Below are positions 6,329 through 15,373 of a stretch of 18,423 nt of DNA, one piece after another (the stretch's first letter is position 1; the number at the start of each line of letters is the position of its first letter). A model generated the notes under the pieces. That model was given only the letters and a program-made list of their open reading frames with translations, searched no databases and was not told where the DNA came from. This stretch comes from Gammaproteobacteria bacterium (GTDB lineage Bacteria; Pseudomonadota; Gammaproteobacteria; Enterobacterales; Alteromonadaceae), in assembly GCA_027484495.1 (NCBI GenBank), contig JAIXSW010000527.1:1-18423 (forward strand), in the 5' to 3' direction. A program made the translations under genes and the position numbers.

Positions 6329-8371
6329 TTAGCGGGTCTCGTTGATGATTTTTGGTGTAACAAAAATCAATAATTCTTTTTTCTCGGTTTTGTCCAGTGA
6401 GCGGCGGAACAAAGCGCCAGCGTATGGAATATCGCCAAGTACCGGGATTTTCGATACGGTATTGATGGTTTGTTGCTGATAAATCCCGCCCAGGACAATT
6501 GTTTCACCATTGTCGACCAGCACTTGCGTCGTGATACGCTGAGTATCAATGGCGACGGCATTCCCGGTTGGCGTTTGCACCACTTTGCCTTCGGTGTCCT
6601 GGGTCACTGTCAGGTCGAGGATAATTTTGTTATCCGGCGTCACCTGCGGTGTGACCTCGAGGCTTAACACGGCCTTTTTAAATTCTACTGTGGTCGCGCC
6701 ACTGGATGCAGCTTGCACGTAAGGGATTTCAACACCCTGTTCGATGCGGGCTTTTTTCTGGTTGGCGGTAGAGATCCGTGGTGAAGCCACAATCTCTGCT
6801 TTATTTTCCACTTCAAGCGCCGACAATTCCAAATCGATTAAAGTACCGTCGCCCAGTTTGGAAATATGAAAACCAATACTGCCGGCCCCTTCAGATGCAG
6901 GCAAATTGACGTTGTAGCGCCCCGCCTGTGCCGGGATCTGGCCATTCGCCAGCGACTGCGCGGCAGCAGCCGTACCCGAAACAGCTTTCGTTAATTGCTG
7001 ATCACTGAAACCCCAGCGAATCCCCAACTCCTCCGACACACTGTCTTTGACTGTAACCATGCGTGATTCAATCAACACTTGCTTGACCGGTACATCCAGC
7101 CGTTCGACCAGCCGGCGCACGTTCTCAATCGCTTTGGCCGTGTCTTTCAGCAAGATCGTATTGGTGCGTTCATCAACCGACACATTGCCACGCGCCGATA
7201 ATAGAGAACTGTCTTTGCCATCCAGTAATTTGGCCAGATCTGCGGCTTTGGCGTAGTTGACAGTGATAAACTCAGAATACAACGCTTCTAAATCTTCGAC
7301 TTTTTGCCGCGCCTGCAACTCTTTGGCTTCACGTTCGGCCAGTTCATCGGTCGGCGCCACCATCAGAATGTTGCCGTCCATGCGTTTATCCAGGCCACGC
7401 ACTTTCAATACGATATCCAGCGCCTGGTCCCATGGCGTACCATCAAGCCGCAGCGTGACATTGCCACTGACCGAATCGCTGGTCACCAGGTTAAAACCGT
7501 TATAGTCGGCGATAATCTGCAACACAGTACGCACCGGAATATCCTGAAAATTCAGGGATATGGCTTTACCTTTGTAATCTTTGCCGCCTTGCATAAAACC
7601 ACCGGCCATTGCGTCTTTTTCTACGCTCAGGCTGAAAATATTATCCACTTGCTGATAGGTAAAAGTGAATGCGGCAGTCGGTTCAATTTCCAAGCGGGTG
7701 ATCACACCATCTTTAAACGTTTCAATGCCTTTGACGATAGTTCCGAAATCCAGTACATCTAATTGATACAACAAATCATCGGCAATGTCGGTGTTATGAA
7801 ACTCCACGACAATTTTACCCAGATTCTCCCGTACATCGATGGCTGCTGAGCTGTCTTTCAGAAAAACCAATACCTTGCCTTCACCTTTTTCACCACGGCG
7901 AAAATCGATGGCCTGTACTTTGTTGATATAAGCGTTGGCATCCGGCTTCGCGCTGCTGCTGGCACCATCACTGACTTGCAGGTAAAAGGTGTTGCCTTCC
8001 AGACGGGTTTTATACAGTTTCAGATGGTCTAGAAATACCGCGGTTTTAATGCCTTTTTGCCAGAACTCTGTCCGGGCATTTTTGACACCAGCTTTGTTGA
8101 TCGTGACATCGGTCAGTTTTTCTTCAAACTCGGCTTCCGGAAAGGTTAACTCGATACGCGAAGGTTCATTAAAAATCTGCACTTCCGGCGCAACGTTCAA
8201 TGTTTCGTCGAAGACAAACTCGATCTCAGTCTCGCCGGTACTGAGCGGGCTGTATCTGACGTCATATAACAGCGGAGCAGCCGTCGCGGAGCCAATGCTC
8301 AGCAACCAGCAACCCAACGCGATGCGGCACCAGGCTGATCGTTGTTTTTGCATGTGTTTTAGTTGATCCAT
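6329..8371 (-). CDS. pilQ: Type IV pilus secretin PilQ
   Basis: Forms the outer-membrane ring through which the type IV pilus passes. It has 680 residues from ATG 8371 (AAGG about 10 bases upstream, 14 bases after the pilP stop). The open frame extends to 8449 but that part overlaps pilP and lacks a signal peptide. In order: signal peptide (hydrophobic IALGCWLLSIG, cleavage near ATAA|PLL); two peptidoglycan-binding AMIN-type domains (about 30-130 and 145-260); an N0/STN domain (ISLNFQDIPVRTVLQIIADY, about 275-345); an N1 repeat (FITVNYAKAADLAKLL with NTILLKDTAKAIENVRRLV, about 365-450); and the secretin barrel ending with ETIVLGGIYQQQ, VSKIPVLGDIPYAGALFRR and KKELLIFVTPKII. Relatives called HofQ take part in DNA uptake; with the full pilMNOP set here, a pilus secretin is the better name. 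Confidence 0.95.
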   Translation of the reverse strand: MDQLKHMQKQRSAWCRIALGCWLLSIGSATAAPLLYDVRYSPLSTGETEIEFVFDETLNVAPEVQIFNEPSRIELTFPEAEFEEKLTDVTINKAGVKNARTEFWQKGIKTAVFLDHLKLYKTRLEGNTFYLQVSDGASSSAKPDANAYINKVQAIDFRRGEKGEGKVLVFLKDSSAAIDVRENLGKIVVEFHNTDIADDLLYQLDVLDFGTIVKGIETFKDGVITRLEIEPTAAFTFTYQQVDNIFSLSVEKDAMAGGFMQGGKDYKGKAISLNFQDIPVRTVLQIIADYNGFNLVTSDSVSGNVTLRLDGTPWDQALDIVLKVRGLDKRMDGNILMVAPTDELAEREAKELQARQKVEDLEALYSEFITVNYAKAADLAKLLDGKDSSLLSARGNVSVDERTNTILLKDTAKAIENVRRLVERLDVPVKQVLIESRMVTVKDSVSEELGIRWGFSDQQLTKAVSGTAAAAQSLANGQIPAQAGRYNVNLPASEGAGSIGFHISKLGDGTLIDLELSALEVENKAEIVASPRISTANQKKARIEQGVEIPYVQAASSGATTVEFKKAVLSLEVTPQVTPDNKIILDLTVTQDTEGKVVQTPTGNAVAIDTQRITTQVLVDNGETIVLGGIYQQQTINTVSKIPVLGDIPYAGALFRRSLDKTEKKELLIFVTPKIINETR

Positions 8372-8385
8372 ATGATGCTCACACC

Positions 8386-8934
8386 TTATTTGCGCGTTGC
8401 GGCATTGGGGTCGGCCATTTGCATGGTGGTCGTCCGCTCTTTCCAACATCCGGCGCCGTCCGGGATTAATTCAATTAATTCAATCTGGTTTGCATCAACC
8501 TGAATGATCCGGCCATGAAACAACCCAATGTAATTATTTTTACTGACTCTGTGCAAGGTTTTGTCGGCAGCCTCAATCAGTGCCCAGACATTGTCACTGT
8601 CGCCGAGCGTGCCACGCATTGCCAGATTATCCAACGCAAATTTTTCCAGCGGTTCTTTGCGTCTGGCAGGATCTGGGCTCAGACAGTCCTGCGATTGTGA
8701 AAATTGTTCCTGTACAGCTTCCGGCCGCGGTGCACTGAACGGGCTGCGCGCGTTCACTGATTGGTAACTGATATGCACAAAAGGTTTGGCTTTTGGCAGT
8801 GGTGGGATGCCCGCCGGAGTATTGGCTTTGACTGATTCCATAAATTGCTGGATATCAGTCAAAGAATCATTACACCCCTGCAATAACAACATCATGGCAC
8901 TGAGTGTCAGCAACCGGCCAGCAGGACGACTCAT
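8386..8934 (-). CDS. pilP: Type IV pilus assembly lipoprotein PilP
   Basis: Inner-membrane-anchored lipoprotein that links the PilM/N/O platform to PilQ. It has 182 residues. The lipobox LLQGC puts the acylated cysteine at residue 21 after a short hydrophobic stretch (LLTLSAMMLLLQG). A flexible linker with PPLPKAKPFVHISYQ follows, then the conserved SVNARSPFSAPRPE and the C-terminal beta domain (LAMRGTLGDSDNVWALIEAADKTLHRVSKNNYIG), which in the family contacts the secretin N0 domain. Its ATG overlaps the pilO stop by 4 bases (ATGA), indicating translational coupling. Confidence 0.94.
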   Translation of the reverse strand: MSRPAGRLLTLSAMMLLLQGCNDSLTDIQQFMESVKANTPAGIPPLPKAKPFVHISYQSVNARSPFSAPRPEAVQEQFSQSQDCLSPDPARRKEPLEKFALDNLAMRGTLGDSDNVWALIEAADKTLHRVSKNNYIGLFHGRIIQVDANQIELIELIPDGAGCWKERTTTMQMADPNAATRK

Positions 8935-9521
8935 GGCGCCTCCTTATACCGGTATGTTTTGGCAACGACGTTAAACACCAGCCGATCGTCTTTATCGGTT
9001 GTCACCGAAAAATCGTGCAACGACACAATGCGGGGTAATTTCGCAACTTCACTGACAAAATTGCCAAACTGGTGATAATCGCCGACGACATCAATCTGGA
9101 TCGGCAATTCAGTGTAAAAATCTTTTTCAATTTCCGGCATCCAGTTGATGCGGACAAAAGTCAGTCCGGTCGAAGTTCCGGCATAAGTGATATCGTCCAG
9201 CAAGCCGGGCGTTTCATGGGTTGCAGGCAATTGCTTTAGCAAATATGAGAACGTTTGTTCCATCTCAATCATCTGCTGTTTATACAATTCAAGATTCACT
9301 GCCGCTGCGTACTTCGCCCGGTAAGTCTGACGCAGTTCCTGTTCACGCGTCTCAGCATTTTGCAGCGTGGTAATTTTTTCATCGACCAGCATGAAATAAC
9401 TCAGCGTCGCCACTAAGATGCTGAACACAACTATTAACATGGATTTTGCAACCGGCGGCCAAGAGCCAACACTCGCCAGATCCAGATTGTTCAGTTCTTC
9501 CAGATTAATATTCAGGCTCAT
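8931..9521 (-). CDS. pilO: Type IV pilus inner-membrane protein PilO
   Basis: Bitopic inner-membrane protein that pairs with PilN in the pilus alignment complex. It has 196 residues: a short cytoplasmic N-terminus, one membrane helix (AKSMLIVVFSILVATLSYFM, about 25-45), a periplasmic coiled coil (about 48-95, rich in Glu, Gln and Lys), and a ferredoxin-like C-terminal domain that includes YHQFGNFVSEVAKLPRIVSL, the best-conserved PilO segment. It overlaps both pilN and pilP by 4 bases. Confidence 0.94.
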   Translation of the reverse strand: MSLNINLEELNNLDLASVGSWPPVAKSMLIVVFSILVATLSYFMLVDEKITTLQNAETREQELRQTYRAKYAAAVNLELYKQQMIEMEQTFSYLLKQLPATHETPGLLDDITYAGTSTGLTFVRINWMPEIEKDFYTELPIQIDVVGDYHQFGNFVSEVAKLPRIVSLHDFSVTTDKDDRLVFNVVAKTYRYKEAP

Positions 9522-10117
9522 TTGGTGCCTCCGGCCGCAGCTGGCTTCGGTTGATTCGCAGCACCATGCACCGTTTCATAACTTTTAACCATCAGGTGCA
9601 TTTTAAAATCGCTGAGTAACTGAGTCTCATCTTTTGCCGCCTCAATAAATTCGAGTAACGGATTGGACAATAACTCTGAAGTTTCAACGGAGCGGATCAT
9701 ATTGGACAGCCGGTTATTCGATTCACTTTTACCGACCAACAATAACGATGGGCCTTTTTTCTCCAGATTGGTCAGGTAAACCCCAGCCGGCGTTACTTTG
9801 GCAATTTCGTCCATAATCTGCGTGCCGAGGTTTCTGCTGCTTTGCAGCTGCGCAATCAGCTCCATGCGTTTTTGCAGATTTTTTTTCTTTTCGTCGAGTT
9901 GTTTGATTTCTGCAATACGCTGGTCAAGGATCGCAATCTCACCCTGCAGATAATTGTTGCGACCGTCCTGCCCTTCAATCATCGAGCTATAGACAGCACT
10001 GACGCCAAACATCAGCAAAAAACTGCCAACGCAAGCTGCGGTTATCGTGGTCATAAACCGGGCTTGTTGCTGTTTCTTTTGCGCTTCGCGCCAGGGCAGG
10101 AGGTTTAGATATGCCAT
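9518..10117 (-). CDS. pilN: Type IV pilus inner-membrane protein PilN
   Basis: Bitopic partner of PilO. It has 199 residues from ATG 10117. The N-terminus MAYLNLLPWRE carries the NLLPWR peptide that in this family docks into a groove of cytoplasmic PilM. One membrane helix (about 22-45), a coiled coil (about 50-85) and a periplasmic domain including PAGVYLTNLEKKG follow. GCGGAG about 9 bases upstream supports this ATG; the open frame extends to a GTG at 10147, but that would precede the conserved N-terminal motif. The start lies inside the end of pilM (13-base overlap) and the stop overlaps pilO by 4 bases. Confidence 0.94.
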   Translation of the reverse strand: MAYLNLLPWREAQKKQQQARFMTTITAACVGSFLLMFGVSAVYSSMIEGQDGRNNYLQGEIAILDQRIAEIKQLDEKKKNLQKRMELIAQLQSSRNLGTQIMDEIAKVTPAGVYLTNLEKKGPSLLLVGKSESNNRLSNMIRSVETSELLSNPLLEFIEAAKDETQLLSDFKMHLMVKSYETVHGAANQPKPAAAGGTK

Positions 10118-11184
10118 GTTGAGAAACTCCGCATCGCCAGGCCACAAGCTACCATCAATTGCGGCGCCAGTTGCGTCAGCTGCTGCCGGTCAACCGCGGG
10201 GCCAACTTCCATATGCTGAAACGGGTTTGCCACTATCGTATGGATCCCAAGTTCTTCGGTCAGTAATTTATCAATGCCTTCAATCAACGCGGTACCACCA
10301 GAGATGATCAGATAATCAATACTCTCGCGGCCTGACGTAGTTAAATACATCTGAATCCCACGGCGGACCTGCTGCAGAATCATGGTCTGAAACGGCGCCA
10401 GCACCTCAAATGTGTAAGTCGGAGGCAAATCATTGCTGACTTTGGCCTGTTCCGCTTCTTCGTATGTTTTGCCGTAATAGGAAATAATGCTGCGGGTATA
10501 TTGCTCGCCACCAAACATTTGATCGCGGGTGTAATGGGTTTTGCCACCTTCGAGAATACTCATCAGCGTCATCGTGGCGCCGATATCAACGACCGCAATC
10601 AATTTCTCATGCGCATCAGGTGGCAACTGGTGAAAACACAAGTCAGCAGCGCGACTTAGACAATAAGATTCAACATCAACGACTTTGGTGGCAAAGTTAC
10701 CCGCGTCGAGTGCAGACACCCGGCTTTGCACACTTTCTGTCCGCGCTGCACTGAGCAGTACATTGACTTTTGACGGGTCATTCGCGTTCAGATCCTGCTT
10801 CTCAAAATCCATACTGACTTCGCTGAGCGGATATGGGATCAAGCTGTCGGCTTCAACTTCAATTTGGCTGGCTAACTCGTCATCAGACAGGCTCGCGTCC
10901 ATAAAAATCACTTTGGTGATCACTGTTGAACCGGACACTGCCGCTGCAGCAAACTTGATGTTTTTCGGAATTTTTTTGCGGATTTTGGCGATGACAGTGC
11001 CGACAGCTTCGATATCCTGGATCTCACGGTCTGTCATTGACCCTTTAATCATAGGTTCTATTGCCAGGGCTTCTACTTTATAATGCTCGCCGTGTTGGCT
11101 CAGCAGAATAGCCTTGACGGTATGAGCGCCAATGTCGACGCCCAGGATGAGTGGATTTTTCGCACGAAACAACCGATTTATCAT
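10105..11184 (-). CDS. pilM: Type IV pilus actin-like assembly protein PilM
   Basis: Cytoplasmic, FtsA/actin-fold ATP-binding protein that binds the PilN tail and connects the alignment complex to the pilus motor. It has 359 residues from ATG 11184. The phosphate-1 loop is LGVDIGAHTVK (about 15-24), the second nucleotide segment is VVDIGATMT, and the adenosine segment is YLIISGGTALIEGID, all typical of PilM. The ATG is preceded by AGGAAGCT, a usable but closely spaced Shine-Dalgarno sequence. A TTG at 11205 would add seven residues and has no such site. First gene of pilMNOPQ; upstream lies the divergent region shared with mrcA. Confidence 0.95.
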   Translation of the reverse strand: MINRLFRAKNPLILGVDIGAHTVKAILLSQHGEHYKVEALAIEPMIKGSMTDREIQDIEAVGTVIAKIRKKIPKNIKFAAAAVSGSTVITKVIFMDASLSDDELASQIEVEADSLIPYPLSEVSMDFEKQDLNANDPSKVNVLLSAARTESVQSRVSALDAGNFATKVVDVESYCLSRAADLCFHQLPPDAHEKLIAVVDIGATMTLMSILEGGKTHYTRDQMFGGEQYTRSIISYYGKTYEEAEQAKVSNDLPPTYTFEVLAPFQTMILQQVRRGIQMYLTTSGRESIDYLIISGGTALIEGIDKLLTEELGIHTIVANPFQHMEVGPAVDRQQLTQLAPQLMVACGLAMRSFSTWHI

Positions 11185-11336
11185 AGCTTCCTGCAGCCGT
11201 CTCAAACTTATGATTATTATGTTTTCGCTGTGGCGTACGTTGTTTTTGCACGAGAAACAACGTGCTTCAACAACTACTAATGAATTTATACTAGCAGCCT
11301 ATTTTGGTAAAGGGCAGCAAAAATTGGGGCTATTCA
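11185..11336. promoter_or_regulatory. Divergent pilM/mrcA regulatory region
   Basis: This 152-base gap separates the start codons of pilM (minus) and mrcA (plus). It holds TATACT at 11287-11292, a good -10 box for mrcA with transcription expected near 11299, but no recognisable -35 at 16-18 bases. The same AT-rich bases read TATAAA on the minus strand and could serve pilM, with a poor TTTACC 15 bases upstream. A perfect inverted repeat (11237-11263) lies between the two sites. Role inferred from position. Confidence 0.4.
11237..11263. repeat. Perfect 9-bp inverted repeat, possible operator
   Basis: ACGTTGTTT (11237-11245) and AAACAACGT (11255-11263) are exact reverse complements around a 9-base spacer. 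The repeat ends where the -35 region of the putative mrcA promoter would start, and would fall in the 5' leader or promoter of pilM. This geometry fits a dimeric regulator site. It has no T-run at its ends, so it is not a terminator. The binding protein is unknown. Confidence 0.5.
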
Positions 11337-13886
11337 GTGTCTTGGCTTAAAAAACTTGTCATTATCCTGTTGAGTTGTCTGACCTTAGGCGTACTTAGCA
11401 TTGGCATCACTTATCTGGTGCTTAAAAACGATCTGCCGAGCGTCGAAACGCTGAAAGATGTGCGTCTGCAAACACCGATGCGGGTGTTCAGTCAGGACGG
11501 CGAATTAATTTCCCAATTTGGTGAAAAACGCCGTATTCCACTAAAACTAGACGAAATGCCACCGATGCTGATCAAAGCAGTATTGGCTACCGAAGACTCA
11601 CGCTTTTATGAGCATCCGGGTATTGATTTGATTGGCGTGATGCGTGCGGCCACTGTGGTAGCAACCACCGGCGACTATAGCCAAGGTGCATCGACTATCA
11701 CTCAGCAGTTGGCTCGCTTGTTCTTCCTGAGCCGGGAAAAGAAAATCATCCGCAAGGTCAAAGAAGCTTTTCTGGCGATCCATATCGAAGAGCTGCTGAG
11801 CAAAGACGAAATCTTGGAACTTTATCTGAACCGGATTGAACTGGGCCAACGCGCTTTTGGCGTTGGCGCTGCCGCGCAAGTCTATTTCGGCAAGAATATT
11901 CAGGATCTGACCTTATCCGAAATTGCCATTATTGCCGGTTTGCCTCAAGCCCCCTCGGTGCTGAACCCGGTGCGTTCACCTAGCCGAGCCCGTGCCCGTC
12001 GTAATATTGTGCTGGGCCGGATGCTGGCAGAAAAATACATCACTCAACAAGAATATGACGACGCGATTCAGGCGCCCATTATTTCGAAATTACACGGTGC
12101 GCAGGTGACCGCATCTGCGCCTTATCTGGCGGAAATGGTGCGGCAGGAAGTGGTGGCCCGTTATGGCGAAGAAGAAGCCTACTCCAAAGGTTTTCAGGTA
12201 TTTACGACGGTAGACGCGCGCCAACAGACCCGCGCAGTCAATGCGTTGCAAGCCAATTTACATGCCTATGACGAGCGTCATGGTTTCCGTGGCCCACTCA
12301 AAACTGTATGGCCAGCGGAAAAAATCGTCGCAGCCGATGGCAGTATCAGCTTTAAAGAAGACAAACGCTTATCGGACGAAGCTATCCTGGCTTACCTCGA
12401 TGAACAGGATGCTATTGAAAAGCTGCAACCGGCGGTCGTGACACAAGTACAAGCACAAAGTGCTGAAGTGATGTTATCAGGTGGTCGTAAAATCGACTTG
12501 CCCTGGGATGGTCTGAAATGGGCGCGCGCCTATATCAGCAATGAACGTCAGGGCAATGCGCCAGCTACTGCCGGCCAGATCCTGTCGCCCGGCATGTTGA
12601 TTTATGTACGGGAACAGGAAGGCCAATGGCGCCTGAGCCAGTTACCGCAAGCCAGCAGCGCATTGGTCGCGTTAAATCCGAAAGACGGTGCGATCCGTGC
12701 TTTAGTTGGCGGCTATAGCTTCAGTCAGACCCAGTTTAACCGGGTGACACAAGCGAACCGTCAGGTCGGCTCCAACATTAAACCTTTTATTTATTCCGCC
12801 GCGCTGGAGCATGGTTATACGCTCGCCTCCGTCATCAATGATGCGCCGATCCATGAATGGGATGAGGGCTCAGGTCAGGCTTGGCGGCCGAAAAACTCAC
12901 CGGAAGAATACGACGGCCCAATCCGCTTGCGTGAAGCCTTAGCAAAATCGAAAAACGTGGTGTCTGTTCGCTTAATCAGCGGTGTCGGCATTGACCACAC
13001 CATCGGTCATCTGGCGAAGTTTGGCTTTCATGCCAAAGACTTACCCCGCAATCAGACGTTAGCACTTGGTTCAGCGTCGCTGACACCTCTGGAGCTGGTG
13101 ACTGGTTATGCTGTATTCGCCAACGGCGGTTATCTGGTGAAACCTTATGTCATTACCAAAATTCTCGACGACCAGAATAATCTGATTTACGAACATCAGG
13201 CCGTCAGCGTCTGCGACCAATGCGAGCAGCTCACCGCCAACACCGCAGCAGCGACCTCTGGCGATGTACAAGCCGTCAACAATGATGCAGCGACGGAAAC
13301 GTCTGCAGTGGCAGCAGAGGCGACTGTGGCAGAACCGCTAAAACCGACTGAGCAATATGCACCACGGGTGATCTCGGCGCAAAATGCCTTCCTGATTGCC
13401 GAATCGATGAAAAGTGCGATCTGGGGTGGACCGGGCTGGAATGGTACCGCGCATAAGTTAAAAGCGCTGAAGCGTCGCGATGTGTCTGGCAAAACCGGCA
13501 CCACTAACGATGTTAAAGACGCCTGGTTCAGCGGTTTTACGCCGGATCTGGTGATCACCAGTTGGGTTGGTTTTGATGATTCTGAAAGTGTGCTGGGCCG
13601 CTCAGTCACGCTCGGTGGTGAATCCGGCGCAACCACGGCCTTACCGAGCTGGCAAAACTTTGCCGAACTGGCGCTGGAAAATACTCCAGAGCAGTTCCCG
13701 CCCACGCCAACCGGCATTGTATCGGTGCGCATCGACCGCAAAACCGGTTTGCTGACGCAGGCCAGCGACGACAGCAGCGAATTTGAGTACTTCATGCAAG
13801 GCACAGAGCCAACGCAATACGCTGATCCAGTCAATCCATTACAGCCAGACCAGCAAAAACCGGCGGAGATTGATATTTTCCGTTAA
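11337..13886 (+). CDS. mrcA: Penicillin-binding protein 1A (bifunctional class A PBP)
   Basis: Polymerises and cross-links peptidoglycan at the outer face of the inner membrane. It has 849 residues from the GTG at 11337, preceded by TTGGGG with 7-base spacing; this gives MSWLKKLVIILLS and a membrane anchor at about 5-28. The open frame reaches a TTG at 11304 but without a binding site. The glycosyltransferase (GT51) domain has the catalytic Glu in TEDSRFYEHPG (E86), then GASTITQQLAR and the AFLAIHIEELLSKDEILELY region. The OB-like insert typical of PBP1A follows, and then the transpeptidase with SNIK (S479 nucleophile, K482), SKN (538-540) and KTGTT (719-723). A CDQC pair near the domain end matches a cysteine pair I recall in E. 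coli PBP1a. Divergent from pilM, the classical mrcA neighbourhood. Confidence 0.96.
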   Translation: MSWLKKLVIILLSCLTLGVLSIGITYLVLKNDLPSVETLKDVRLQTPMRVFSQDGELISQFGEKRRIPLKLDEMPPMLIKAVLATEDSRFYEHPGIDLIGVMRAATVVATTGDYSQGASTITQQLARLFFLSREKKIIRKVKEAFLAIHIEELLSKDEILELYLNRIELGQRAFGVGAAAQVYFGKNIQDLTLSEIAIIAGLPQAPSVLNPVRSPSRARARRNIVLGRMLAEKYITQQEYDDAIQAPIISKLHGAQVTASAPYLAEMVRQEVVARYGEEEAYSKGFQVFTTVDARQQTRAVNALQANLHAYDERHGFRGPLKTVWPAEKIVAADGSISFKEDKRLSDEAILAYLDEQDAIEKLQPAVVTQVQAQSAEVMLSGGRKIDLPWDGLKWARAYISNERQGNAPATAGQILSPGMLIYVREQEGQWRLSQLPQASSALVALNPKDGAIRALVGGYSFSQTQFNRVTQANRQVGSNIKPFIYSAALEHGYTLASVINDAPIHEWDEGSGQAWRPKNSPEEYDGPIRLREALAKSKNVVSVRLISGVGIDHTIGHLAKFGFHAKDLPRNQTLALGSASLTPLELVTGYAVFANGGYLVKPYVITKILDDQNNLIYEHQAVSVCDQCEQLTANTAAATSGDVQAVNNDAATETSAVAAEATVAEPLKPTEQYAPRVISAQNAFLIAESMKSAIWGGPGWNGTAHKLKALKRRDVSGKTGTTNDVKDAWFSGFTPDLVITSWVGFDDSESVLGRSVTLGGESGATTALPSWQNFAELALENTPEQFPPTPTGIVSVRIDRKTGLLTQASDDSSEFEYFMQGTEPTQYADPVNPLQPDQQKPAEIDIFR

Positions 13887-13904
13887 GTCTGCTGTTCACG
13901 CATC

Positions 13905-13940
13905 AACAACAAAGCCGCATCGCTGCGGCTTTGTTGTTTT
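13905..13940 (+). terminator. Intrinsic terminator after mrcA
   Basis: AACAACAAAGCCGCA (13905-13919) and TGCGGCTTTGTTGTT (13924-13938) form a 15-bp perfect stem with a TCGC loop; the plus-strand side ends in TTTT. It lies 18 bases after the mrcA stop and 21 bases before the argH stop on the opposite strand. The minus-strand side ends in GTTGTTGATG with few T's, so it serves mainly mrcA but may also slow arg transcripts. Confidence 0.85.
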
Positions 13941-13961
13941 ATCGGACCAGCTCAGTGCTGA

Positions 13962-15344
13962 TTATGCCAGTGCTGCAAACCAGGCTTCAGCCGCGCTGAG
14001 GGCCTGCCCTACCTGTACCGGACAAGTACCGCCGAGCGCCGAGCGTTTTGCCATGCCAGCTTCAATCGTCAACGCCGGATAGACGTCTTCACTGATGAGT
14101 GGGCTGACTTCCTGCAGTTCAGCCAGGCTCAGTTGCTCCAGCGCCACTTGTTTAGCAGCAGCTTTGAGCACGAGCTCCCCGGACAATTCATGTGCGTCGC
14201 GAAAGGCAATACCTTTGCCGACCAGATAATCGGCAAGATCTGTGGCATTGCTGTAGCCAAGCTCAGCGGCTTTGCGACAGCGGTCCACGTTGACCGACAA
14301 ATGTGGCAGGCAAGTCGCCAGTACCAGCAAACACTGCTGCCAGGTACTCATTAAATCGAAAAAGCCTTGTTTGTCTTCCTGCATATCTTTGTTGTAAGCC
14401 AAAGGCAGACCTTTGAGAATATGCAGTATCGCCACCAGATGGCCGAGCACCCGACCGGTTTTACCGCGCAGTAACTCAAACACATCCGGGTTTTTCTTCT
14501 GTGGCATCAAAGACGAGCCGCTGGAAATCGCATCGCCGAGTTTGAAGAAACCCGCTTCGCCGGAGCAGAAGAAAATCACATCTTCCGACAAACGCGATAA
14601 ATGCGTCAGACAGATGCTGGCACAAGCCGACAACTCGACGACATAATCACGATCTGACACGGCATCCAGACTATTGCGTGCGGCCTGACTAAAGCCCAAA
14701 CGCTCTGCTAACGCTTGCCGGTCCATCGCCACGCCGGTGCCAGCTAAGGCGCCTGAACCCAGCGGGCAACTGTCGAGTCGCTTTAACGCATCGTCAATCC
14801 GGCTTAAATCGCGACGGAACATTTCGACATATGCCAGCGCCCAGTGACTGACCAGTACCGGCTGCGCGCGTTGTAAATGGGTAAAGCCTGGCATCACAGC
14901 GCCGTGGTGCAGACGGGCGAAGTTCAGTAAAGCACCGATAGCACCGGTCAGAGCCTGTTGCACCAGCTGCGCATTCAGCCGACTCCACAAACGTAGATCG
15001 GTCGCGACCAAATCATTGCGTGAACGGCCGGTGTGCAGCTTTTTCGCGATCACACCGATTTTATCGCCGAGTTTCAGTTCAACCCAGCTGTGGATATCTT
15101 CTTCAGCGGTTTGCAGCGGCAACTGCGGATTGGCCGCCACTTCATCGGCCAGCTCTGCCAGCGCGCGGTCGAGCGCTTTGGCTTCGTCCGCAGTGATGAT
15201 GCCGCCTTCGAGTAAACCACCGGCCCAGGCGCGTGAACAGGCGATATCCTGCTGCGCCAGCAGATAGTCAAAACTCAATGAATCATTAAATGCCCGGAAT
15301 TCTTCCAGACTCGCTTCCTGGAAGCGGCCGCCCCACATCGCCAT
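13962..15344 (-). CDS. argH: Argininosuccinate lyase
   Basis: Last step of arginine synthesis: splits argininosuccinate into arginine and fumarate. It has 460 residues from ATG 15344, preceded by GAGG 5 bases upstream; the frame extends to 15371, but MAMWGGRF is the usual family start. Visible are MWGGRF (3-8), HTGRSRND (104-111), the catalytic His in GFTHLQRAQP (H156), and the signature GSSLMPQKKNPD (276-287) with the catalytic Ser. The C-terminus stops after the lyase fold, so this is not the ArgH-ArgA fusion found in several marine gammaproteobacteria. Acetylglutamate must therefore come from a gene elsewhere. Last gene of the arg operon, separated from argG by a terminator-like hairpin. 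Confidence 0.97.
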   Translation of the reverse strand: MAMWGGRFQEASLEEFRAFNDSLSFDYLLAQQDIACSRAWAGGLLEGGIITADEAKALDRALAELADEVAANPQLPLQTAEEDIHSWVELKLGDKIGVIAKKLHTGRSRNDLVATDLRLWSRLNAQLVQQALTGAIGALLNFARLHHGAVMPGFTHLQRAQPVLVSHWALAYVEMFRRDLSRIDDALKRLDSCPLGSGALAGTGVAMDRQALAERLGFSQAARNSLDAVSDRDYVVELSACASICLTHLSRLSEDVIFFCSGEAGFFKLGDAISSGSSLMPQKKNPDVFELLRGKTGRVLGHLVAILHILKGLPLAYNKDMQEDKQGFFDLMSTWQQCLLVLATCLPHLSVNVDRCRKAAELGYSNATDLADYLVGKGIAFRDAHELSGELVLKAAAKQVALEQLSLAELQEVSPLISEDVYPALTIEAGMAKRSALGGTCPVQVGQALSAAEAWFAALA

Positions 15345-15373
15345 ACTAACCTCAACAAATCTGATGAACAAAA

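Noticed and set aside
7304..7762. 152-codon open frame antisense to pilQ
   Set aside because: Overlaps the conserved N0/AMIN regions of PilQ; no ribosome site or recognisable domain.
8372..8449. Extended pilQ start within pilP
   Set aside because: Overlaps pilP coding sequence, is not signal-like, and ATG 8371 has its own AAGG and precedes the signal peptide.
13196..13834. 212-codon open frame antisense to mrcA
   Set aside because: Lies wholly within the PBP1A transpeptidase region, low-complexity Ser/Ala/Val composition, no family resemblance; a shadow of the real gene.
13962..15344. ArgH fused to an N-acetylglutamate synthase (ArgHA)
   Set aside because: The protein ends right after the lyase domain at 460 residues, followed by the mrcA terminator; no acetyltransferase sequence is present.
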